From contig NZ_CP015118.1 of NCBI RefSeq assembly GCF_002116905.1, forward strand, positions 2,666,001 through 2,730,000: DNA of 64,000 nt. The letters run 5' to 3'. Position numbers and translations under genes: made by a program. Source of the DNA: Piscinibacter gummiphilus (GTDB lineage Bacteria > Pseudomonadota > Gammaproteobacteria > Burkholderiales > Burkholderiaceae_C). Each line of letters begins with the position of its first letter. Within the stretch, counting starts at the first letter, position 1. The notes beneath the pieces were generated by a model, which saw only the letters and a program-made list of their open reading frames with translations, ran no database searches and was not told where the DNA came from. Below are positions 41,977-50,300 of the stretch, one piece after another.

Positions 41977-43925
41977 TCAAGGTGCGCAAGGAACTGTGGT
42001 TCGGCTTCGTGCTGATGGCGATCCTGATCGCCGGCGCGATCTTCATGCTGTGGCGGGCACCCGTCATCACCCACGGCCACATCGGGCTGCTGATGCTGTG
42101 CCTCGTCGTGGTGGCCATCATGCTCGGCTTTCCCACGGCGTTCACGCTGATGGGCATGGGCATGCTGTTCACCTGGCTGGCCTACGAGCGCGACAGCACG
42201 AAGACGCTCGACCTGATGGTGCAGGCCGCCTACAAGGTGATGGCCAACGACGTGCTCATCTCGATCCCGCTGTTCGTGTTCATGGGCTACCTTGTCGAAC
42301 GCGCGAACCTGATCGAGAAGCTGTTCCGCAGCCTGCACCTCGCGCTGGCGCGGGTGCCCGGGTCTCTCGCGGTGGCCACGCTCGTCACGTGCGCGGTCTT
42401 CGCCACCGCCACCGGCATCGTCGGCGCCGTGGTCACGCTGATGGGCTTGCTGGCGTTGCCGCCCATGCTGCGCGCGGGCTACAGCGTGCAGATGTCGGCC
42501 GGCGCCATCACGGCCGGCGGCTGCCTGGGCATCCTGATCCCTCCGTCGGTGCTGCTGATCGTGTACGGCGCAACGGCGGGTGTGTCGGTGGTGCAGCTGT
42601 ACGCGGGCGCCTTTTTCCCCGGCCTGATGCTGGCCGGGCTCTACATCCTCTACGTGGTCATCGTCGCGAAGCTCAAGCCCAGCGTGGCGCCGCCGCTCAG
42701 CGCGGAGGAGCGGTACGTGCCGCTGCCGGCGCCACTCGTGAAGGCGTCGGTCGACGGGGACGCCCGCGCGGTGCCCGGCCTGATCGCGTTGTGGCGCCGG
42801 GGCGGCGCCGGTGTGCCGAAAGGCTGGGTGGCCGGGCAACTGGGGGTGGCGCTGCTGCCACTGTTCCTGGCTGTCGGCGTGGCGCTGCTGTCATACGAGA
42901 TCAGCACCGCGGTGAAGGCGGTCGACACCGAACCGGGACCCGCCGCGTTCGGTGAGGTGGAGCCTTCGGGCCCGTCCGACGAGGCTCCCGCGGACGGCCT
43001 CGCGGAACCGCCGTCGGAGGGCCTGGCCGAACCGCCCGCCGAGGACGGCGCGCTGGCCGAACCTCCCGGGGCGAGCGAACCGGTGGCCGAACCCGCGGCC
43101 GCCGCCGCGTCGGCGGAGTCCGCGCCGCCGCCATCACCCGCATCGGCGGGTGTGGCGGGCGTGGCGGGCAACTCGCCGTCGGGCGCCTGGTGGCTTTCGC
43201 TGGCCGTCGCCGCCATCGCGCTGTTCGCCTATTTCATGGTGCTGAACTTCAAGCGGCTCGAAGTCTTCAAGATGCTGCTGACCTCGTTCTTCCCGCTGCT
43301 GATCCTGATCCTCGCGGTGCTCGGGTCCATCGTGTACGGCCTGGCCACCCCCACGGAGGCGGCCGCGGTGGGGGCGATGGGGGGCTTCCTGCTCGCCATC
43401 GCCTACCGGCAGCTCACGTTCCAGCGGCTGCAGGAGTCGGTGTTCCTCACCGCGAAGACGTCGGCCATGGTGTGCTGGCTGTTCGTCGGCTCGTCCATCT
43501 TCTCGGCGGCCTTCGCGCTGCTGGGCGGTCAGGAGCTGGTGGAGCAGTGGGTGCTGGGCATGAACCTCACGAAGACCGAGTTCCTCGTGCTCTCGCAGAT
43601 CATCATCTTCGTGCTCGGCTGGCCGCTCGAATGGACCGAGATCATCGTGATCTTCATGCCCATCTTCGTGCCGCTGCTCGACAACTTCGGCGTGGACCCG
43701 CTGTTCTTCGGCCTGCTGGTGGCGCTGAACCTGCAGACCGCGTTCCTGTCGCCGCCGGTGGCGATGGCCGCCTTCTACCTGAAGGGCGTGGCCCCGCCGC
43801 ACGTGACGCTGAACCAGATCTTCGCGGGCATGCTGCCGTTCATGGCGATCCAGGTGCTGGCCATCGTCCTGCTGTACCAGTTCCCGTCGATCGGGCTCTG
43901 GCTGCCGTCGGTGCTCTACAAGTAG
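41973..43925 (+). CDS. TRAP transporter large permease (DctM) with central insert
   Basis: 650 residues against about 430 for typical DctM. The N-terminal half has GFPTAFTLMGMGMLFTWLAY and ISIPLFVFMGYLVERANLIE then AVFATATGIVGAVVTLMGLL and GAITAGGCLGILIPPSVLLI. The C-terminal half has GLATPTEAAAVGAMGGFLLA and FGLLVALNLQTAFLSPPVAM. Between them (about 245-425) lies an insert holding two extra hydrophobic segments and a Pro/Glu/Ala-rich stretch (about 315-395) with degenerate EPPxxGLAEPP repeats. It drives ion-coupled uptake with DctQ and DctP. The 3' end overlaps the convergent MFS gene by 10 bp. Confidence 0.93.
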   Translation: MIKVRKELWFGFVLMAILIAGAIFMLWRAPVITHGHIGLLMLCLVVVAIMLGFPTAFTLMGMGMLFTWLAYERDSTKTLDLMVQAAYKVMANDVLISIPLFVFMGYLVERANLIEKLFRSLHLALARVPGSLAVATLVTCAVFATATGIVGAVVTLMGLLALPPMLRAGYSVQMSAGAITAGGCLGILIPPSVLLIVYGATAGVSVVQLYAGAFFPGLMLAGLYILYVVIVAKLKPSVAPPLSAEERYVPLPAPLVKASVDGDARAVPGLIALWRRGGAGVPKGWVAGQLGVALLPLFLAVGVALLSYEISTAVKAVDTEPGPAAFGEVEPSGPSDEAPADGLAEPPSEGLAEPPAEDGALAEPPGASEPVAEPAAAAASAESAPPPSPASAGVAGVAGNSPSGAWWLSLAVAAIALFAYFMVLNFKRLEVFKMLLTSFFPLLILILAVLGSIVYGLATPTEAAAVGAMGGFLLAIAYRQLTFQRLQESVFLTAKTSAMVCWLFVGSSIFSAAFALLGGQELVEQWVLGMNLTKTEFLVLSQIIIFVLGWPLEWTEIIVIFMPIFVPLLDNFGVDPLFFGLLVALNLQTAFLSPPVAMAAFYLKGVAPPHVTLNQIFAGMLPFMAIQVLAIVLLYQFPSIGLWLPSVLYK

Positions 43926-45121
43926 GCCGGGCGGCGCGCGGGGACCGCGCGCCGTTCCAGCCGCACGCTCGCGGCCACCACGGCCAGGCTCAGCACGGTC
44001 ATCGCGGCTCCGGCCCACGTGACCGCGCCGAGGCCCGGGCCGTGGTCGATCACCGCGCCGCCGAGCCACGCCCCCACCGCGTTGCCGAGGTTGAACGCCG
44101 CGATGTTCAGGCTCGACGCGAGGTTCTTCCCCTGGCCCTCGGCCTTCTCGAGCACGCGCATCTGCAGTGGTGACACGGTCGCGAATGCGGCGAAGCCCAT
44201 CAGTCCGGTGAACAGCACGGCACCCACCGGGCTCTCCAGCACGAAGGTCATCGCGCCCAACACCAGGGCCAGGGCCACCAGCGTGCCGAACGTGGCCGGC
44301 AGCAGGCGGCGGTCGGCGAGGCGGCCGCCCACGAGGTTGCCGAGGATCATGCCGGCGCCGAACACGAGCAGGATGGGCGACACGGCCGCGTCGGAGAAGC
44401 CGGTGATGCGCGTGAGGATCGGCTGGATGAACGTGTAGACCGTGAACACGCCGCCGAAGCCGAACACCGTGGCCAGCAAGGCCAGCAGCACCTGGGGCTT
44501 CTTCAGCACGCCCAGTTCGCCGCGGAACGAGGCGGGCGCCTCGTCGTGGCCGGCGTCCTTCGGCACCCAGCGCCACACCACCACGGTGGCGACCACGCCG
44601 ATCGCGGCCACGGCCCAGAAGGTCGCGCGCCAGCCGAAGTGCAGGCCCAGCCACGCGCCGGCCGGCACGCCGAGCAGCGTGGCGACGGTCAGGCCCGTGA
44701 ACATCAGCGAGATCGCCGAGGCCTTGCGGTCGGCCGGCACGAGGTTCGTCGCGACGACCGAGCCGATGCCGAAGAAGGTGCCGTGGGCGAGCGACGTGAG
44801 CACGCGGGCGGCCATCAGCCAGCCGTAGCCGGGGGCGAGGGCACAGGCGAGGTTGCCGGCGGTGAACACGAGCATCAGCATCAGCAGCGCCGTCTTGCGT
44901 GGCAGGCGGCCCGTGGCAGCGGTGAGCAGCGGCGCGCCGGCGAACACGCCCAGCGCGTAGCCGGAGATCAGCAGGCCCGCCGACGCGATGGTCACGTGCA
45001 GGTCGGCGGCGACCTGCAGCAGCAGGCCCATGATGACGAACTCGGTGGTGCCGATGCCGAAGGCGCCGGCGGTCAGCGCGTAGAGGGCCTTGGGCAGGCG
45101 GGGTGTGGCGGGGGTGGACAT
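43916..45121 (-). CDS. MFS exporter, AraJ/DHA1 type
   Basis: 401 residues, twelve helices. The start PKALYALTAGAFGIGTTEFV is the DHA1 signature (G..TTEF). ISGYALGVFAGAPLLTAATG followed by RLPRKTALLMLML is the motif-A loop. ATG 45121 is used. It is divergent from LysR at 45214, which probably controls it. Substrate (sugar, arabinose-like efflux or drug) is not defined. The last codons overlap the end of dctM. Confidence 0.92.
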   Translation of the reverse strand: MSTPATPRLPKALYALTAGAFGIGTTEFVIMGLLLQVAADLHVTIASAGLLISGYALGVFAGAPLLTAATGRLPRKTALLMLMLVFTAGNLACALAPGYGWLMAARVLTSLAHGTFFGIGSVVATNLVPADRKASAISLMFTGLTVATLLGVPAGAWLGLHFGWRATFWAVAAIGVVATVVVWRWVPKDAGHDEAPASFRGELGVLKKPQVLLALLATVFGFGGVFTVYTFIQPILTRITGFSDAAVSPILLVFGAGMILGNLVGGRLADRRLLPATFGTLVALALVLGAMTFVLESPVGAVLFTGLMGFAAFATVSPLQMRVLEKAEGQGKNLASSLNIAAFNLGNAVGAWLGGAVIDHGPGLGAVTWAGAAMTVLSLAVVAASVRLERRAVPARRPAYL

Positions 45122-45186
45122 GGGGACTCCTGTGGAATGGTCGCCAGCGTAGCGATGGCAACTGTTTTGAAAAACCACCACAATCG

Positions 45187-45208
45187 AGATTCAGTTTCAG
45201 CAGAATCT
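45187..45208. promoter_or_regulatory. LysR-type inverted repeat before lysR
   Basis: AGATTC, a 10-bp spacer and GAATCT form a perfect 22-bp inverted repeat ending six bases before the lysR ATG (45214) in the 92-bp gap shared with the divergent MFS gene. Size and place fit a LysR autoregulatory site. Confidence 0.5.
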
Positions 45209-45213
45209 TGAAA

Positions 45214-46125
45214 ATGGCCGACAGCACCGCCGACATCGCCCTGTTCCTGCGCGTGCTCGACCACGGCTCCATCAGCGCCGCCGCGCGCAGCCTCGACCTG
45301 TCCGTGGCGGTGGCCAGCCAGCGCCTCAAGCGGCTGGAAACCCATCTGGGCGTGCGCCTGTTCCAGCGCACCACGCGGCAGTTGCACGTCACGCCCGAAG
45401 GCACGCGCCTCGCGGAGCAGGGGCGTCCGCTGGTGGAGGAACTCGACGCGCTCACGAACGACCTGCGCGCGGCCGGCAGCGGCGTGGCCGGCACGCTGCG
45501 GGTCACCACCTCGTCGACCTTCGGCCGCATGTACCTGTCGCCGCTGCTGCCCGAGTTCCTCGAACAGCACCCGCGGGTGCGGCTGCAGGTGGATTTCGAC
45601 GACCGCAACGTCGACCTGGTGGCGAGGGGCTTCGACCTCGCGATCCGCATCGGTGCGCTCGACGATTCCTCACTCGTGGCCCGCCGCCTCGCGTCGAACC
45701 GCCGCGTGGTGGTGGCCTCTCCCGAGTACCTCGCCCGCCACGGCACGCCGAAGACGCCGGCGGAGCTGGCGAAACACGAGTGCATCGTGATGGTGGGCGA
45801 CACCGGCCGCCGCGACGTGTGGCACTTCCGCGGCCGCCGCGGCGAGGCGATCGCGGTGCGGGTCGGCGGGCGGCTGGAAAGCACGCAGGGCGAGACCCAG
45901 CGCGACGCGGCGGTGCAGGGCCTCGGCTTCGCGATGCACTCCACGTGGCACGTCTGGCCCGACCTGCGCGCCGGCCGCCTCGTGACGGTGCTGGACAAGT
46001 ACGAGGCCCCGCCCACGGCCATCCAGGCGGTGATGCCGCAGCGGCGCCACGTGCCGCCGCGGGTGAGGGCGTTCGTCGACTTCGTGGCCGAGCGCCTCGG
46101 CGACCCACCCCCGTGGGAGCGATGA
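45214..46125 (+). CDS. LysR-family regulator, divergent from the MFS exporter
   Basis: 303 residues of the CrgA/DsdC-like LysR subgroup. HTH LFLRVLDHGSISAAARSLDL, then SVAVASQRLKRLETHLGVRL and FQRTTRQLHVTPEG. The effector domain has TSSTFGRMYLSPLLPEFLEQ and GFDLAIRIGALDDSSLVARR. The start at 45214 is chosen because the frame upstream is non-conserved and crosses the 22-bp inverted repeat. It probably regulates the adjacent exporter gene. Confidence 0.92.
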   Translation: MADSTADIALFLRVLDHGSISAAARSLDLSVAVASQRLKRLETHLGVRLFQRTTRQLHVTPEGTRLAEQGRPLVEELDALTNDLRAAGSGVAGTLRVTTSSTFGRMYLSPLLPEFLEQHPRVRLQVDFDDRNVDLVARGFDLAIRIGALDDSSLVARRLASNRRVVVASPEYLARHGTPKTPAELAKHECIVMVGDTGRRDVWHFRGRRGEAIAVRVGGRLESTQGETQRDAAVQGLGFAMHSTWHVWPDLRAGRLVTVLDKYEAPPTAIQAVMPQRRHVPPRVRAFVDFVAERLGDPPPWER

Positions 46126-46162
46126 CCGGCACGGAGCCTGCGGGTAGGATGCCCGGCATCCC

Positions 46163-47392
46163 ATGTCGCCGCCGCCCCCGATGTCCGACGAAACTTCCTC
46201 CGGTTTGCCCGAGCTGATGCCCTTGCCGTACCACGACCAGGTGGTGCGGTACCTGCGGACCGAGGAGCCCGACGTGTGGCGGTGGGCCTGTTCGGCCCAG
46301 GCGCGCGAGGAACACGCCGCCGAGGTGCGGGCGTCGCTGTTGAAGGAAACCTACCGGCTCGACGCCGAGGCCCACCAGGAACTCCATGCGCTGTGCGCGG
46401 CGGCCGCCGGGGCGCTGGGGCTCGACGTGCCGGTCACGCTCTACCAGGCCGGCGACGGGCGCATGAACGCCGCGCTGTACTACCTGCCCGGCGAGGCGCA
46501 CGTGGTGCTCCAGGGGCCGGTGCTCGAACGGCTGAAGGGCCCGGAACTGCAGGCGCTGCTGGGCCACGAACTGGCGCACCACCTGCTCTGGTCGCGCGAC
46601 GGCGGGATCTACCACGCGGCCGACCGCATCCTGACGGCCACGGTCAACGACCCGCGCGCCGGCGACAGCCACCGCCAGACCGCCCGGCGGTTCGCGCTCT
46701 ACACCGAGCTGTTCGCGGACCGGGGCGGGGCCGTCGCGTGCGGCGACCTGTCGGCGGCCGTGGCGGCGCTGGTGAAGGTGCAGACGGGGCTGTCGGGCGT
46801 GAGCGCGGCGAGTTACCTGCGCCAGGCGGACGAGGTGTGCGGCCCGGCCGCCACGGTGTCGGGGGCGACCACGCACCCGGAGGAGTTCGTGCGGGCGAGG
46901 GCGTTGCGCCTGTGGTGCGAGCGCGACCCGGACGCCGACGCCTGGACGGCCAGCGTGCTGCAGGGCCCGCTCGCGACGGCCACGCTGGACCTGGTGGGTC
47001 AGCAGCGCCTGACGAACCTCACCGAACGGGTGGTCGGGCAGCTGCTGAAGCCGCGCTGCCTGCGCTCGGACGGACTGCTGGCGCACGCGCGACAGTTCTT
47101 CCCCGGGTTCGTGCCGGCGGACGCCGACGACGCCCCGCTCGCCGCCGACGTGGCGGCCGCGCCCGGCGTGCATGCGTACGTGAGCGCCGTGCTGATGGAC
47201 TTCTCGGTGGCCGACCGCGGGCTCGACGACGTGCCGCTCGCAGCCGCGTTCGACCTCGCCCGGCGGCTCGGCGTGGCCGAGACGTTCGAACGGGACGTCT
47301 CGAAGGACCTGCGGGTACCGAAGCGCCGCCTGGCGAAGCTTCGCCAGGACGCGGCCCGGTTGCTGGCCGAGGCGGAGGCCGCCCATGGCTGA
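46163..47392 (+). CDS. M48-like zinc metallopeptidase of a putative conflict cassette
   Basis: 409 residues (ATG 46163; 46181 also possible). The zinc site is GHELAHHLLW, His135-Glu136-x-x-His139. The third ligand is likely the Glu in YTELFADRGGA about 50 residues on, the M48 pattern. There is no signal peptide and no membrane helix, unlike HtpX or BepA, so the enzyme should be cytoplasmic. An N-terminal helical part (1-60) and a C-terminal helical region (about 230-409, with ADRGLDDVPLAAAFDLARRL) are unassigned. The stop overlaps the start of the giant helicase gene by 8 nt (ATGGCTGA), implying a joint complex or regulation by cleavage (inference). Confidence 0.85.
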   Translation: MSPPPPMSDETSSGLPELMPLPYHDQVVRYLRTEEPDVWRWACSAQAREEHAAEVRASLLKETYRLDAEAHQELHALCAAAAGALGLDVPVTLYQAGDGRMNAALYYLPGEAHVVLQGPVLERLKGPELQALLGHELAHHLLWSRDGGIYHAADRILTATVNDPRAGDSHRQTARRFALYTELFADRGGAVACGDLSAAVAALVKVQTGLSGVSAASYLRQADEVCGPAATVSGATTHPEEFVRARALRLWCERDPDADAWTASVLQGPLATATLDLVGQQRLTNLTERVVGQLLKPRCLRSDGLLAHARQFFPGFVPADADDAPLAADVAAAPGVHAYVSAVLMDFSVADRGLDDVPLAAAFDLARRLGVAETFERDVSKDLRVPKRRLAKLRQDAARLLAEAEAAHG

Positions 47393-50300
47393 GCTCGCAC
47401 CGCTGCTGCAACTCATCGACCGCGCGGACCGCCACGGCGGCTTGCAGAACGACGACGTGCTCGCCGTCGTGCTGCCGCTGCTGCGCGAGGTGGCCGCGCT
47501 GCACGAGCAGGGCCTCGTCGCCTCGCTCGGGGGCGCGTCGGCCTGCCGGGTGACCGAGGACGGCGCCCTCGCGCTGGCCGTGCCCGGCGGCCAGGCCCCG
47601 GTCTCGGACGCGGTGGCCATCGCGCGGCTGCAGGCACCCCCCGGCTCCGTGCTGCGGGTGGTCGGCGAAACGCAGGTGACCCACGACGGCGACGCGGGCC
47701 TGGACGTCCAGCGGCTCGACGTCGACATGGGCGACGGTCCGCTCGCGCGGGCGGCCTACGTGCCGGACTACCGCGCGTGGGAGCAGCGCGTGGGCCACCA
47801 CGACGCCACGAGCGACATCCTGTGCCTGGGCCAGGTGATGGCGAGCCTGGCGCTGGGGCTCGACTTCACCACCGAGGAGGACCTGCGGATGTTCGCCGCC
47901 CACCGCGGCAACCTGTTCCGCCTGAACGCGCGCCTGCACCCCGTGGTGGCCGGCGTGATCACCGAGGCCACCGAACTCGACCGCCACCGGCGCGCCCAGG
48001 ACCTGCCGTCGCTGATCCGCCGCCTCGACTCGTACCGCGACCAGCCGCAGGACCTGGCCCTCGACCTCGTGGCCGCCGACACCGCGCAGCCGGGCGACCG
48101 CCGCCGCCGGGCGATGCAGGTGCACCTGCGGGACCGGCTGTTCGACCTGTCCCGGCGCAACCGCCTGCTGCACTTCCGTCCGACGCAGTCCACCGTGAAC
48201 CTGACGGTCGCGAGCGTGCCGCTCGTGATCGACGTCAAGAGCATCCGGCGCGAACAGCTGTGCGTGTGGGGCGGCGGGTTCGCCGACGACGTGCTGTCGA
48301 ACGAGCGCGTGCCGCTCTCGCGCTGGCTGCGCTTCGAGGACCAGCCCTACCTTGCCGGTGCGCTCGACCGCATCCTGCAGGAAGCCCGGCGCGACCGTGC
48401 CGAGTACGGCTTCTCGCAGCTGTCGCTGGTGATCGCCTTCCTGCGCTGGCACAACCTGAAGGAGCACAAGGAGGAGCGGGTCACCTCGCCGTTGCTGCTG
48501 CTGCCGGTCGACCTCGTGCGCCGCAAGGGCGTGCGCGACCAGTACACCCTCGAGGCCGAGTCCACCGTCGCCGAGGTCAACCCGGTGCTGCGGCAGCAGC
48601 TGCGCCACCTCTACGGCATCGAGATGCCGGAGTCGATCGACCTGAAGGTGACGACCGTGGCGGCGTTCCACGCGGACCTGCAGGCGCGCATCGCCGCCAC
48701 CGAGCCGGGCGTGACGCTGCGGCTGCTGGCCGACCCCGAGATCGAACTCGTGCACCAGCGGGCGAAGCAGCGCCTCGAACAGTTCCGCCGCCGCGAACGC
48801 GCGCGGGGCGCGCCGGTGAAGGCGGTGGTCGAGACCGACTACAGCTACGCCGCGGACGACTTCCGCCCGCTCGGGCTGAAACTCTTCCACGAGCGCGTGC
48901 GGGTGTCGCCGCTGCCGCTGCGCGACGCGGTGGGGGCGCCGGCGGCCGTGCGGCATCCGCAGATGGCGTCGGGGGCGGTGGCCGAGGCCACCACCTTCGC
49001 GCTGCACGAGGCCGAGGGCCATCCGTACCTGTGGGACGTGGACCTCACGTCGGTCACGCTCGGCAACCTCAACTACCGCAAGATGTCGCTCGTGCGCGAC
49101 TACAACGCGCTGATCGACGCCGACCTCGAGAACCCGGCGTTCGACCGCGTGTTCTCGCTGCAGCCGCGGGCGCTCGACACCGAAGCCCCGCCGGCGCTGC
49201 CGCTGGCCGAACAGTGGGCCGTGGTGCCGGCCGACGCCACGCAGACGGCGGCGGTGGCGCTCGCGCGCACCGGCACGAGCTACATCATCCAGGGGCCGCC
49301 GGGCACCGGCAAGTCGCAGACCATCACGAACCTGATCGCCGACCACGTCGGGCGCGGCCGGCGGGTGCTGTTCGTGTGCGAGAAGCGGGCCGCCATCGAC
49401 GTGGTGTTCCACCGCCTGCGCCAGCAGGGCCTCGACGAGCTCTGCTGCATGATCCACGACTCGCAGGCCGACAAGAAGGCCTTCGTGATGAACCTGAAGC
49501 AGACCTACGAGGGCTGGATGTCCGCCGAGGACGGCCTCGACGAGGCGCAGCGCACGCGCCAGGCGCTGCTGGACGGCATGAACCAGGACCTCGCGGCGCT
49601 GCAGCGCTTCGACGCGGCGATGCAGGGGCAGCCCGAGCACGCGGGCACGCCGGTGCAGCAGCTCGTGCGCCGCCTCGTCGTGCTGCGCGACCACGCCGTG
49701 CCGCTTTCCACCGCGCAGCGCGAGGCCCTGCCCACGCATGCGGCATGGCAACGCCACGCCGCGCTCGTCGAGCGGCTGCAGCGGGTGATGGGCGAGGTGT
49801 TCGGAGCCTCGTCGTTCGCGTCGCATCCGTTCTCGCACCTGGGCGACGCGGTGGTCCGCGACGAACGCCCGGTGGCGCGCCTGACCGCGCTGACGGATGC
49901 GGCCGAGGCGGCACTGGACCGCTGCGACGAGGCGCTGGCGAGCCTGTGGCCCGACGCCGGGCCGCTGGCCTTCGGCGACCTCGTGGACCTCGTGGCCCAG
50001 GCCCGCCTCCTCGCCGAGGCGGCGATCCGCGGGCAGCTCGGGCTGCTCGACGCGGCCAGCGACATCAGCCGGCAGCTGGACGCGGACCGCGCCGCCCTCG
50101 TGGAACTCGCTCGCCTGCGGGACGCGGCCTCGGAGCCCACGGCACCGTGGTCGGACAAGCTCTCGCCCGCGGACACCCGCGCCGCGCTCGACCGGGCCCG
50201 CGCGCAGGAGCCGTCGTTCCTGCGCTGGCTGTCCCCGGCCTGGTGGCGCCTGTCGAAGGAGGTCCGGCGACGCTTCGACTTCACCCGGCAGGCGGTGCGG

